A DNA stretch of 64,000 nucleotides from Bdellovibrionales bacterium CG12_big_fil_rev_8_21_14_0_65_38_15 (GCA_002787775.1 PCUW01000002.1:60498-124497), one strand, 5' to 3'. Shown: positions 1 through 8,972, counted from the first letter of the stretch. Notes: a model not told the origin generated them from the letters alone. Numbers and translations are program-made.

Positions 1-955
1 TCTTTACGTTACTCCACAATCTTTCATGTAGAGGCTCATCAGACAAAATAACATCAAGGCAGCCATCAACTGTAGCAACAGCAGATGGTGGCATCGCTGC
101 ACTAAACATAAATGAGCGAGCAGAGTGTTTTACGTAATCGATAACTTCAGCATTACCAGATAAAACACCACCGATAGTGGCAAAACTTTTTGAGAAAGTT
201 CCCATATTGAAATCGACATCTTTAGTCATTCCAAAATGGTTCATTGTACCGCGACCTTTATCGCCCATGACGCCGATACCGTGAGCATCGTCGACATAAA
301 CGAGGACGTTATGCTTTTTAGCAAGTTCAATCACTCCTGGAAGATTCATTAATTTTCCAGTCATCGAGAAGACGCCATCAGCAACAATAATCATACGATT
401 GAAGCGATGTTTATTAGAAACGATCTGATCCTCAAGTGAGGCCATATCATTATGCTTATATTTAAAAACAGTTCCTAGCGCCAAACGACCAGAGTCGATA
501 ATTGAAGCATGATTTTCACTGTCAAAAAGCATGCAGTCGCGTGGACCGCATAGAGCCGAAAGTGATCCTAGATTGGTTTGCATTCCAGTTGAAAAAATAA
601 GAGTTTTCTCATGGCCTAAATATTTAGCAAGACGTTCTTCAAGGGCTTCATGAATGGCTAAGTTACCATTAAGAAATCTTGAGCCAGTACAGCCTGTGCC
701 GTATTTTTCTACCGCTTTAATAGTCTTTTCGACGACATGGGGATGGTGAGTAAGTCCTAGATAATTATTTGAGCCAACCATAATTTGGTCTTGGCCATCA
801 ACTTTAACTACTGTGCCTTCAGAAGACTCAATCGACCTAAAAAAAGGAAATAGATTTTGCGCCTTAAGAAATTTGGTCTTTTCAACTATCTTGTTGTCAG
901 AGAAGGACATGACACCATCGCTTGTGTAAGTATAAAAAAAGTCTCTATGTGTCAT
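1..955 (-). CDS. Serine palmitoyltransferase-like / AONS-family PLP enzyme (partial)
   Basis: This gene is absent from the ORF track because it runs off the left edge; about 318 N-terminal codons are visible. It is an alpha-oxoamine synthase (fold type I, PLP), which joins an acyl-CoA to an amino acid with loss of CO2. Visible motifs are GTGCTGSRFLNG (about residue 86), ENHASIID with the PLP-stacking His (about 149), VDDAHGIGV (about 221) and GTFSKSFATIGG with the PLP lysine (about 256). The SRFLNG and TFSKS forms, plus the later KHSARSFMFSA stretch, look more like bacterial serine palmitoyltransferase than BioF or Kbl. An N-terminal FFRSIESSEG stretch also fits. SPT starts sphingolipid synthesis, and sphingophosphonolipids are reported from Bacteriovorax stolpii. 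The start is the ATG at 953-955; a second ATG lies 15 codons in. Family certain, substrate inferred. Confidence 0.8.
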   Translation of the reverse strand, partial: MTHRDFFYTYTSDGVMSFSDNKIVEKTKFLKAQNLFPFFRSIESSEGTVVKVDGQDQIMVGSNNYLGLTHHPHVVEKTIKAVEKYGTGCTGSRFLNGNLAIHEALEERLAKYLGHEKTLIFSTGMQTNLGSLSALCGPRDCMLFDSENHASIIDSGRLALGTVFKYKHNDMASLEDQIVSNKHRFNRMIIVADGVFSMTGKLMNLPGVIELAKKHNVLVYVDDAHGIGVMGDKGRGTMNHFGMTKDVDFNMGTFSKSFATIGGVLSGNAEVIDYVKHSARSFMFSAAMPPSAVATVDGCLDVILSDEPLHERLWSNVK

Positions 956-1027
956 ACCTGAGTGAATAACTTGAGTCAATTGGATTTCAGCTATTTGCGC
1001 TAGCTGTGAAAAGATTATCTAATAAAA

Positions 1028-1765
1028 TTAGCTTTGTTTGGCCTTTCTTTCGGCCAATTTCTTACGGACTTCCTCGCCCCTGGCTTCAGAATTCACCTGG
1101 CGGTAAAGATCTTCTTCGATTTGAGGCTTAAGGTCGACAAAGGCGATTCCCACCTTTTTATGCGGTTCTTTAACCTCGGCATCCCAAAGTCCAGCAATAC
1201 GAGCTTTATTGATCTCAAAACGCTTACCACAAAAGAGCAGAGCACAGCCCTCATGAAGATCATCTTTTTCAAAGATAGCCGCCTCTTCAGTTGGAACGAT
1301 GAAGCTCACTCCGCCAGCTGAGATATCTTGGCATTTATAAACAATTTCACCGATTTTGAATTGAATCTTAATATAGCTTGAGGCCATCAAACGATAGTTG
1401 GTTCGCTGTTGACCACGATAGATATCATTGATCAGCGGCAGAACATAAACTTTTTCTTCTTTATCGTACTCAAGAATACTATAGGTAAAATAATGGTATT
1501 TCCCTACAGTCATCTTTAGAAAAACTTCTTTATTTAAGAGGGGAGAGAGTTTTAAAAGTGATAAAAGCTTAGCCGTAGATTTTAGAATGAGTCTGCCATT
1601 TTCCTCATCGTAATCGTGTGCCTCAAAGTCCTCAACCGTGTCTTCGCTTTTACCTTGCTTCCAAAGTTGAACTAAACCTTTATCTTCAGTGTGATCTAGA
1701 GCAACACTTTTAAGCTCATCTTTATCGATGATCATAAAATAATGTTTTTTATTGTGGTCGGCCAA
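1028..1765 (-). CDS. PilZ-domain protein (probable c-di-GMP receptor)
   Basis: This is a 245-aa soluble protein with a C-terminal PilZ domain (about residues 118-225). Both halves of the c-di-GMP binding signature are present: RTNYR (R121 and R125, the RxxxR motif) and DISAGG (147-152, the D/NxSxxG motif). The N-terminal 110 residues have no motif I recognise but resemble the YcgR-like N-domain seen before many PilZ domains. The start is a TTG at 1763-1765 preceded by AAGAGGA at good spacing; the next ATG is ten codons in. The gene lies just upstream of the SPT-like gene on the same strand, with about 70 bp between them. PilZ proteins pass c-di-GMP level to motility, secretion or adhesion machinery; the partner here is unknown. 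Confidence 0.85.
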   Translation of the reverse strand: MADHNKKHYFMIIDKDELKSVALDHTEDKGLVQLWKQGKSEDTVEDFEAHDYDEENGRLILKSTAKLLSLLKLSPLLNKEVFLKMTVGKYHYFTYSILEYDKEEKVYVLPLINDIYRGQQRTNYRLMASSYIKIQFKIGEIVYKCQDISAGGVSFIVPTEEAAIFEKDDLHEGCALLFCGKRFEINKARIAGLWDAEVKEPHKKVGIAFVDLKPQIEEDLYRQVNSEARGEEVRKKLAERKAKQS

Positions 1766-1914
1766 AGAACGTAATCCTCTTTATCTTTTCTACTATTCTA
1801 CGTGATTTCAAGAATTTCGAAAGTATTAGATGCATCATGCCGCAGACTTTTTGGGGCTAAGCGTGTAACAATACCATGTAGTTAAATATATGTACGCAGA
1901 TTCCTGGAGATGTC

Positions 1915-4542
1915 ATGAAAGCTGAACAACCAAAGATGATTAACTTAAAAGATTATAGCCCCGCAAATTACACAATTAGCGATGTTCATCTTACTTTTGA
2001 GCTTCATGATACTAAGACCAAGGTTACGGCAACATCTAGGCTTCTTCAAAATAAAGGTCAGGAAAATACACTGATTTTAAACGGAGAGAATCTGACTTTA
2101 GAATCTGTCTCGATCGATGGACGCAAATTATCAAGCGATGAATATCAACTCAATGATGAATTTCTGACCATTCCACAAACGCCAGCCGCTTTCACTCTTG
2201 AGATCGTTAATTTTAATAACCCGCAAGAAAATAAGGCTTTGGATGGGCTTTATAAATCGGGCAGCATGTTTTGCACTCAAAATGAACCTGAAGGCTTTAG
2301 AAGAATAACTTATTTTCTAGATCGTCCAGACGTCTTGGCAAAGTACACAACTAAAATCATCGCTAATAAAAAGGAATATCCTGTTCTTTTATCAAACGGA
2401 AATCTTGTTGGTTCAGGCGAGTTAGCCGATGGTCTTCATTTTTGTGAATGGGAAGATCCATTTCCTAAGCCAAGTTATCTCTATGCTTTAGTCGCAGGGG
2501 ACTTGGGGATGATTCAAGATTCGTTTACGACTAGGTCTAATCGTAAAATTGATCTTAGAATTTATTGCGATAAAGGCAACGAAGAAAAATGTCATCACGC
2601 TATGGAGTCACTAAAAAACTCAATGAAGTGGGACGAAGAGCGCTTTGGCCTTGAGTATGATCTCGATATCTATATGATTGTTGCCGTAGATTCATTCAAT
2701 ATGGGTGCTATGGAGAATAAAGGCTTAAATATTTTTAACAGTGCCTATGTTTTAGCTAAACCTGAAACTGCCACTGATGATAACTTTCTTGGCATTGAAA
2801 GTGTTGTTGGTCATGAATACTTCCATAACTGGACCGGAAATAGAGTCACTTGCCGTGATTGGTTCCAACTAACTCTTAAGGAAGGTCTAACTGTCTTTAG
2901 AGATCAAGAATTCTCTGGGGATTTAAACTCGAAAGCCGTTCAACGTATTAGTGATGTTGCTAGACTTAGACAGGCACAGTTTCCTGAAGATGCAGGCCCT
3001 ACTTCTCATCCGATTAAACCTCAGTCTTATATCGAAATTAACAATTTCTATACCGCTACAATTTATGAAAAAGGTGCGGAAGTCATTCGTATGATTCATA
3101 CCTTCCTCGGTGAAGAAGGATTCCAAAAAGGGATGAAACTTTATTTTGAACGTCATGATGGTGATGCTGTAACAACTGAAGATTTTGTCGCCGCCATGAG
3201 TGATGCTAACAAATTTGATTTTTCTCAGTTTAAGCGTTGGTACGCGCAAGCGGGAACACCAATTTTAAAAGTAGAGCAGTCTTTTGATGAGGCGAAAGGA
3301 GAGTTTACGTTAACTCTTCATCAATCATGTCCGACCACTCCTGGACAGGATCAAAAAGAGCCTTTCCATTTTCCAATCAAGATTGGATTCATTGATAAAA
3401 ACGGGGCTGAGCTACCATTAAAATTAACTCACTCTGGGCACGATCAGGCATTGATTGCTAAAGGCATTATCCAAGTTAGAGATGCCAATGAGAAGTTTGT
3501 CTTTGCGGGCTTTAAACATAAGCCAACATTATCAATAAATCGTAACTTCTCAGCGCCAGTGAATTTAGAAAAATCGACTTCACTCGAGGAATTGGCCCAT
3601 CTTCTAGCTTTTGATAGTGATGAGTTTAATCGCTACGAAGCGGCTCAAAACCTAGCGACTAAAATGATTGATGAGTTAGTGGGAGATCCAAGTTTTAAAA
3701 TCTCTGGTCAATACTTAGAGGCAATTGCCACTTTAGTTAAGGATCAATCGATTGATAGTGCTTTTAAAGCTCTTGCTCTGTCTTTACCTGCTGAGGAAAT
3801 TTTATTCCAACGTTATAAACCACTTGATCCTTGTCTCGTGGTTAATGCCCGTGATCAACTGAAAAAAGAAATTGCGTTGTTCTTAGAAAAAGATTTTGTA
3901 AATCTTTATAATAATCTCGCTCCTAAATCAGCGGAGTATAAATTAGATCCCAAAACAGTAGGGGATCGTACTCTACGAAATTTGGCCCTAAGCTTTTTAG
4001 CTGCAACAGGGAATCAGGAACAAACTGTTTTAGCTCATTTTAAATCAGCGACAAATATGACTGATGAAATTAGTGGATTAAAACTTCTGGTAAATTATTG
4101 TCCAAATCATGCTGCTGGTGCGATTAAAGACTTTTATCAAAAATGGCGCAAAGAAACTCTTGTCATGCAAAAATGGCTTGGCGTTCAGGCGATGTCTGGT
4201 GCAGACGGTGCCCTAGAGCTAGTGAAGTCGCTTGAAAAAAGTGATGTCTATGATGAGAAAGTTCCAAATCTCGTTCGCTCACTTCTTTTGGCCTTCACAA
4301 GAAACTTCAAGCACTTTCATGCGGCCAATGGTGATGCTTACCGATTTATAGGTGATAAAGTTTTAACTCTTGATGGGATTAATCCACAGGTTGCAGCAAG
4401 ACTGATGTCGGCGTTTGGTTCGTACAAAAAGTTAACTCCAGAATTACAAAAACAAATGGCTCCAGTATTAGAAAAAATCTCTAAAAAAGAAGGGCTTTCA
4501 AAAAATACTTTTGAAGTTGTAACGAAAACGTTGAACAGCTAG
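1915..4542 (+). CDS. pepN: Aminopeptidase N (M1 family)
   Basis: This is an 875-aa zinc metallopeptidase of the M1 family, full length against E. coli PepN (about 870 aa). It removes N-terminal amino acids from peptides, normally in the cytoplasm. The exopeptidase motif GAMENKG is near residue 264. The zinc site HEYFHNW is at about 300-304, with the third ligand Glu in LKEGLTVFRD at about 323. No signal peptide is visible. The N-terminal beta domain (DVHLTFELHDTKTKV) and the long helical C-terminal domain match the bacterial PepN subfamily. The ATG follows a TGGAGA ribosome binding site. It is monocistronic or co-transcribed with the small lipoprotein gene 24 bp downstream. Confidence 0.95.
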   Translation: MKAEQPKMINLKDYSPANYTISDVHLTFELHDTKTKVTATSRLLQNKGQENTLILNGENLTLESVSIDGRKLSSDEYQLNDEFLTIPQTPAAFTLEIVNFNNPQENKALDGLYKSGSMFCTQNEPEGFRRITYFLDRPDVLAKYTTKIIANKKEYPVLLSNGNLVGSGELADGLHFCEWEDPFPKPSYLYALVAGDLGMIQDSFTTRSNRKIDLRIYCDKGNEEKCHHAMESLKNSMKWDEERFGLEYDLDIYMIVAVDSFNMGAMENKGLNIFNSAYVLAKPETATDDNFLGIESVVGHEYFHNWTGNRVTCRDWFQLTLKEGLTVFRDQEFSGDLNSKAVQRISDVARLRQAQFPEDAGPTSHPIKPQSYIEINNFYTATIYEKGAEVIRMIHTFLGEEGFQKGMKLYFERHDGDAVTTEDFVAAMSDANKFDFSQFKRWYAQAGTPILKVEQSFDEAKGEFTLTLHQSCPTTPGQDQKEPFHFPIKIGFIDKNGAELPLKLTHSGHDQALIAKGIIQVRDANEKFVFAGFKHKPTLSINRNFSAPVNLEKSTSLEELAHLLAFDSDEFNRYEAAQNLATKMIDELVGDPSFKISGQYLEAIATLVKDQSIDSAFKALALSLPAEEILFQRYKPLDPCLVVNARDQLKKEIALFLEKDFVNLYNNLAPKSAEYKLDPKTVGDRTLRNLALSFLAATGNQEQTVLAHFKSATNMTDEISGLKLLVNYCPNHAAGAIKDFYQKWRKETLVMQKWLGVQAMSGADGALELVKSLEKSDVYDEKVPNLVRSLLLAFTRNFKHFHAANGDAYRFIGDKVLTLDGINPQVAARLMSAFGSYKKLTPELQKQMAPVLEKISKKEGLSKNTFEVVTKTLNS

Positions 4543-4566
4543 CTTTTAGCCTCTACACTTTAAACC

Positions 4567-4809
4567 ATGAAAATAGTCTCTTTTATTTCAATGCTTTTCA
4601 TCATCGGTTGCTCTTCTGGAGCTACCGGTGGTGCCAAATTCACGAAAGGTAAGTGTATCGAGCAACCTTGGGGTGCCTACACTTATCAAATAGCCGATTC
4701 TTCAAACAATACGTATTTTCTTTATAAAGTTGGATATATGGGCAAAGAGATTATTAAATTGCCCTTTGAACAAGCGCATAAAGACTATGTAGAGACAGCT
4801 TGTCCTTAG
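4567..4809 (+). CDS. Small hypothetical lipoprotein
   Basis: This 80-aa product has a short lipoprotein signal: Lys at position 3, a hydrophobic stretch, then FIIGC, a reasonable lipobox with the lipidated Cys at about residue 15. The mature part is about 65 residues, has two further cysteines (GKCIEQPWG and a C-terminal TACP) and no domain I recognise. It follows pepN by 24 bp on the same strand. It ends immediately next to the stop of the convergent gene at 4810. The lipobox and the tight fit between neighbours support it as a real gene; function unknown. Confidence 0.65.
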   Translation: MKIVSFISMLFIIGCSSGATGGAKFTKGKCIEQPWGAYTYQIADSSNNTYFLYKVGYMGKEIIKLPFEQAHKDYVETACP

Positions 4810-5484
4810 TTATCTTCTAGCAGAATTGAGCTCTCTAAGAGCTTCAGGTGAAAGCCACTGACTTTTTTCTTCCCAAAGCCACCAGCCTTTATTTTCAATG
4901 ACATTTTCAACAGATCTTCTTCGATCTGTTTCATTGATTTTCTCATCAATACGGCCATCTTTAATAATACCTGCCATTCGTGTCGAATTAAACGTATAGG
5001 ATAAATGATCACCAAAAATATTATTAGTGGCATTGATTTCAGAGGTGATGGCATCCTTAGCTGATTGACTAAAGCCAGTGCATTCAGTCTGAGTATATTG
5101 AACTTTATCACTTGATCGCATTTGCCCTGGAAGAACAATTCTTGCACCACAAACGACTCTGTAAACCTTATAGCTACCATTAACGATCTGGTTTTTATCA
5201 ACGACATAATAGGTGACGATGCGATGACGAACATTTGCATTCATTGCATCTCCTAGCTGAAAGCCAGCTCCGCCTGCTGAGAAGGTTCGCTCTAAAAGCG
5301 ATGGCTCTTTGACTTGAACTTCACCAACGATTTCAAGATCGCGCCCAGCTCTTGGTTGACTATTCACTTCACCAAGCATTTGCTCCATTCTTTCACGGGC
5401 CATACCTAAGATGATGGAATTCTCACTTGGAGTGGTTTGAGCTTGGAGTTGAACAGACAATAGAATAAGAATTAAGTATTTCAT
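4810..5484 (-). CDS. Hypothetical exported protein
   Basis: This 224-aa protein has a clear signal peptide (MKYLILILLSVQLQAQ, probable cleavage after QAQ). The mature region is polar, with two cysteines (VVCGARIVLP and TECTGF) that could form a disulfide. No known domain is recognised. The stop codon abuts that of the upstream-strand lipoprotein gene, so the two genes converge with no spacer. The ORF at 4806-5240 on the same strand is a frame shadow of this gene. It probably works in the periplasm or outer membrane; no function can be assigned. Confidence 0.7.
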   Translation of the reverse strand: MKYLILILLSVQLQAQTTPSENSIILGMARERMEQMLGEVNSQPRAGRDLEIVGEVQVKEPSLLERTFSAGGAGFQLGDAMNANVRHRIVTYYVVDKNQIVNGSYKVYRVVCGARIVLPGQMRSSDKVQYTQTECTGFSQSAKDAITSEINATNNIFGDHLSYTFNSTRMAGIIKDGRIDEKINETDRRRSVENVIENKGWWLWEEKSQWLSPEALRELNSARR

Positions 5485-5541
5485 GGGTTAATTATAACCC
5501 AAGATACTTAGTTTTTTGATCAGGCAAAAGTGGCAGAATAT

Positions 5542-5569
5542 AGGTCGTGCCCAATCAAGGGCACGGCCT
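5542..5569 (-). terminator. Strong hairpin downstream of fbaA
   Basis: An 11-bp stem with one G-U pair (AGGTCGTGCCC / GGGCACGGCCT) and a 6-nt loop (AATCAA) lies 8 bp after the aldolase stop codon on the minus strand. No long U tract follows it, so it may be a Rho-dependent or 3'-end-stabilising hairpin rather than a classical intrinsic terminator. Confidence 0.6.
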
Positions 5570-5576
5570 AAAGATA

Positions 5577-6599
5577 TTAAGCGAGTAGGGACTTTCCGTT
5601 AGATTTTAGATCTTTACATGACTGAGCAATTCGCGCGGCCATACTGCCTTCAGCGAGTTTCATCCAGGCTCTTGGGTCATAAGCTTTCTTATCTCCAACT
5701 TCACCTTCGATCTTAAGCATCTTGTCGTAGTTTTTAAGCATATGATCAACCACGGCGCGGGAATAAGCGTACTGAGTATCAGTATCAACATTCATTTTAA
5801 TCACACCGTAATTTAGAGTTTCATGAATTTCAGAAAGCTCAGAACCCGACCCACCGTGGAAAACTAGAAGGTGACGGGCTTCTTTGCCAAACTCTTTTTC
5901 AACAGCTTCTTGGCCAAGCTTTAAAATTTCTGGGCGAAGCTTAACGTTACCTGGTTTATAAACACCATGAACGTTACCAAAAGTAGCCGCGTACATGAAT
6001 TTTCCTAAAGGGCGAAGCTCTTTAGCAACGGCCACCATTTCTTCTGCTGTAGTGTAAAGCTTGTCTGCCGGAGTATTTTCATTACTCACACCATCTTCTT
6101 CTCCACCAACAACACCAGTTTCAACTTCAAGAATAATCTCACTTTGAGCACAGCGATCTAAAAGCTCTTTAGACATGGCCAAGTTTTTTTCAAATGGAAG
6201 TTCTGAGCCGTCAAACATATGGGAGCTAAAAAGATTTGGCTGACCATTCTTTCTTCTTTTTTCAGTTTCTTTAATAAGTGGAAGCATAAATGTTTCAACA
6301 ACATTGGCTTGGCAGTGATCAGTGTGAAGAGCGATATAAACGCCGTACTTTTCAGCCACCAAGTGAACGTGTTGAGCAAGTGAGATCGCACCTAAGGCCA
6401 TGTCACCGACTGCACCAGAAGCAAATTTTCCGCCACCTGTAGAGACTTGAATGATACCGTCAGATTTCATATCAGCAAAAGCCTTGATGGCAGCATTAGC
6501 TGTTGAAGTAGAAGTGACATTAATCGCAGGATAGGCATAGCCGCCTTTGTTGGCAGAATCGAGCATTTTTACGTACTGATCATAATTAGCTACAGGCAT
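5577..6599 (-). CDS. fbaA: Class II fructose-bisphosphate aldolase
   Basis: This is a 340-aa class IIA zinc aldolase that splits fructose-1,6-bisphosphate into DHAP and glyceraldehyde-3-phosphate in glycolysis and gluconeogenesis. Visible family motifs are YGVYIALHTDHC (zinc ligand His and catalytic Asp), LFSSHMFDGSELP, the glutamate-rich zinc region EVETGVVGGEEDG, FGNVHGVYKPG and the phosphate-binding VFHGGSGS. Length fits the E. coli FbaA type (359 aa). The ORF track starts at 6623, but no ribosome binding site precedes that ATG. A GATGGAG sequence lies 5-6 nt before the internal ATG at 6597-6599, so I take that start. A hairpin follows the gene. The gene is divergent from the E1 gene. Confidence 0.95.
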   Translation of the reverse strand: MPVANYDQYVKMLDSANKGGYAYPAINVTSTSTANAAIKAFADMKSDGIIQVSTGGGKFASGAVGDMALGAISLAQHVHLVAEKYGVYIALHTDHCQANVVETFMLPLIKETEKRRKNGQPNLFSSHMFDGSELPFEKNLAMSKELLDRCAQSEIILEVETGVVGGEEDGVSNENTPADKLYTTAEEMVAVAKELRPLGKFMYAATFGNVHGVYKPGNVKLRPEILKLGQEAVEKEFGKEARHLLVFHGGSGSELSEIHETLNYGVIKMNVDTDTQYAYSRAVVDHMLKNYDKMLKIEGEVGDKKAYDPRAWMKLAEGSMAARIAQSCKDLKSNGKSLLA

Positions 6600-6845
6600 T
6601 GAAACTCCATCATTAGTAGTCATTTAAAAATTGCCACTATTAAAACTTTTATAGCGGAGGATGAAAAGGCGGAGAATGTCGATAAAAGTTCTTAAAGCTT
6701 GCGGATATGATTCAGTGCGGCTATACGTAATATTAGAGACTTAAGTTAATAAAACATCTCTGCATAAGTTTGCCATTTTGTGCCACAAGATTTACTTTTG
6801 TGGTCCATTAAAAACCTAACGATTCCAGCTCTTTAAGAGGATTTT

Positions 6846-8894
6846 ATGCTCATGAAAGTGGCCAAAAAATATACTTTGAAAAACACCGACAAGGCGACAC
6901 TCAAGCAGTGGTACATGCTTTTAACTCTTGGACGTCAGATTGATGAACGTGCGCCAAATTATTTAAAGCAAGCACTTGGTTGGTCTTATCACGCACCATA
7001 TGCCGGTCATGATGGAATTCAATTAGCGATCGGACAAGTTTTCACACTTGGTGAAGATCACCTTTTTCCATATTACAGAGATATGTTAACGGCGGTATCA
7101 GCAGGTCTAACTGCAGAAGAAGTTATTCTTAATGGAATTTCTCGCGCCACTGATCTTGCAAGTGGTGGTCGCCATATGAGTAACCACTTCGCGAAACCTG
7201 AGTGGAATATTCATAACGTTTCTTCTTGTACTGGTAACCATACACTTCATGCAGCAGGTGTTGCTCGTGCGATGAAGCGCTATAAGCACACTGGTGTTGC
7301 GATTTCTTCTCAAGGGGAGAGTTCTGTTTCTGAAGGCTATTGCTATGAAGCTATTAATGGTGCATCTACTGAGAAGCTTCCAGTTATTTTTGTTTTCCAA
7401 GATAATGGTTATGGAATTTCTGTTCCTAAGCGCGATCAAACTGCCAATGAGAGAGTTGCCGATAACTTCTCGGGTTTTGCAAATCTAAGAATCATTCACT
7501 GTGATGGTAAAGATATTTTTGATTCAATGAACGCTATGTCAGAAGCTAGAAAGCATGCCATTGAAAAAAGTGAACCAGTAATTGTTCACGCAGATTGTGT
7601 TCGTATTCATTCTCACTCAAACTCAGACAAGCATGAACTTTATCGTGACGATAAAGAACGAGCCGATGCGGCAGCTCAAGATCCGCTTAAGAAATTTAGA
7701 GAGCTGCTTGTTCAAAACAAATTGATGACTAAAAAAGAACTTGATGAAATGGACGCTGAAGCTAAAGCGACTATCATGCAAGCTCACGCTGCTGCCATGA
7801 AAGCGCCTCAGCCAACTCCAGAATCAATCTTTGATTTTGTAATTCCACCAGCCTATGAGGCTTCAAAATATCCTGATGGCACTCATACACAAACAGGTGA
7901 GGGCACAAAGTTTATTGATGCTATTAACGGAACGCTTAAAGCAGAGTTTCGCCACAACCCAGATACATTTATCTGGGGACAAGATATGGCGAATAAAGAC
8001 AAGGGCGGTATCTTTAACGTTTCTAAAGGTATGCAACAAGAGTTTGGCATCGAGCGCGTTTTTAACGGCCCAATTGCTGAAGACTATATTATGGGTACAG
8101 CCAACGGCTTTACTCGTTTTAATAAAAAAATTCGCGTGGTTGTTGAAGGTGCAGAATTCGCCGATTATTTTTGGCCTGCCATGGAGCAAATGGTTGAGAC
8201 GTCTCACGATTATTGGCGCTCAAATGGAGCATTTTCTCCAAATATTACGGTTCGCTTAGCTTCTGGTGGATATATTGGTGGTGGACTTTATCACTCACAA
8301 AATATTGAGGCTTCACTTGCGCCTCTTCCTGGCATTCGTATTGTTTCCCCAGCTTTTGCTGACGATGCTGCCGGTCTTTTAAGAACGGCGATGAGAAGTG
8401 AAGGGGTTACGGTTTATCTTGAACCTAAGTCTCTTTATAATTCTAAACAAGCTATGGCAGTTGTCCCTGAAGACTTTGAAGTTCCGTTTGGAAAATGTCG
8501 TGTAAGACGCGAGGGAACTGATTTAACAGTTCTAACTTACGGCAACACTGTTCATCATTGCCTTGAGGCAGCTGAGCTTATTGCTAAAGAAGATGGGTCA
8601 TCAATAGAGGTTGTTGATCTTCGATCTATTAGTCCACTTGATGAAGAGGGAATCTTAAAATCAGTGGCTAAAACTCATCGCTGTCTAGTTGTTCATGAAG
8701 ATAAGGTCTTTGCTGGTTTTGGTGGCGAACTAGTCGCTCTCATCAATGAAAAAGCGTTTGAGCAACTTGATGCGCCTGTTCGCAGAGTAGGTTCCGAATT
8801 TACTCCTGTAGGCTTTAACCGTATTTTAGAAAAAGCGGTTCTTCCGAATACGGAAAAAGTGATTAAAGGTATGAGAGAGCTTCTCTCCTATTAA
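6846..8894 (+). CDS. Fused alpha/beta E1 component of 2-oxoacid dehydrogenase
   Basis: This 682-aa protein joins E1-alpha (about residues 1-310) and E1-beta (about 345-682) of a thiamine-diphosphate 2-oxoacid dehydrogenase. The likely substrates are branched-chain 2-oxoacids or pyruvate. The TPP/Mg motif starts at residue 157 as GESSVSEG and ends QDNGYGIS, so the usual GDG is GES (D158E) while the second Asn ligand is kept. The beta part shows GPIAEDYIMGTANG, VVEGAEFADYFWPAMEQ and the C-terminal transketolase domain (VVDLRSISPLDEEGI, VHEDKVFAGFGGE). Fused E1 enzymes are known in Bacteroidetes and Bdellovibrio-like bacteria. AAGAGGA precedes the ATG. No E2 or E3 gene is adjacent, so the enzyme complex is encoded elsewhere. 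Exact substrate not determined. Confidence 0.85.
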   Translation: MLMKVAKKYTLKNTDKATLKQWYMLLTLGRQIDERAPNYLKQALGWSYHAPYAGHDGIQLAIGQVFTLGEDHLFPYYRDMLTAVSAGLTAEEVILNGISRATDLASGGRHMSNHFAKPEWNIHNVSSCTGNHTLHAAGVARAMKRYKHTGVAISSQGESSVSEGYCYEAINGASTEKLPVIFVFQDNGYGISVPKRDQTANERVADNFSGFANLRIIHCDGKDIFDSMNAMSEARKHAIEKSEPVIVHADCVRIHSHSNSDKHELYRDDKERADAAAQDPLKKFRELLVQNKLMTKKELDEMDAEAKATIMQAHAAAMKAPQPTPESIFDFVIPPAYEASKYPDGTHTQTGEGTKFIDAINGTLKAEFRHNPDTFIWGQDMANKDKGGIFNVSKGMQQEFGIERVFNGPIAEDYIMGTANGFTRFNKKIRVVVEGAEFADYFWPAMEQMVETSHDYWRSNGAFSPNITVRLASGGYIGGGLYHSQNIEASLAPLPGIRIVSPAFADDAAGLLRTAMRSEGVTVYLEPKSLYNSKQAMAVVPEDFEVPFGKCRVRREGTDLTVLTYGNTVHHCLEAAELIAKEDGSSIEVVDLRSISPLDEEGILKSVAKTHRCLVVHEDKVFAGFGGELVALINEKAFEQLDAPVRRVGSEFTPVGFNRILEKAVLPNTEKVIKGMRELLSY

Positions 8895-8919
8895 GTAATT
8901 TAGTTTATACCATCAACTT

Positions 8920-8972
8920 AGGCTTCAAGTTAAAGACAAAGATATGAAAATCTTGATCTTTAATTTAAGCCT
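8920..8972. repeat. Long imperfect inverted repeat after the E1 gene
   Basis: Two 23-24 nt arms pair around a short ATGAAA loop. Perfect blocks of 6 (AGGCTT/AAGCCT), 7 (TTAAAGA/TCTTTAA) and 5 bp (AAGAT/ATCTT) are separated by small internal mismatches. It lies 26 bp past the E1 stop and 58 bp before the kinase start. No T run follows, so it could be a weak terminator, an mRNA 3' stabiliser or an operator. Confidence 0.5.

Noticed and set aside
1034-1321. 95-aa plus-strand ORF opposite the PilZ gene
   Set aside because: Antisense shadow without ribosome binding site or domain.
4806-5240. 144-aa minus ORF in a second frame of the exported-protein gene
   Set aside because: It lies entirely within the 224-aa gene, which has a signal peptide; this ORF has no recognisable features.
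6158-6391. 77-aa minus ORF inside fbaA
   Set aside because: Frame shadow of the aldolase.
6783-6803. CCACAA...TTGTGG inverted repeat upstream of the E1 gene
   Set aside because: Only 6 bp with a 9-nt spacer; could be an operator but nothing else supports it.
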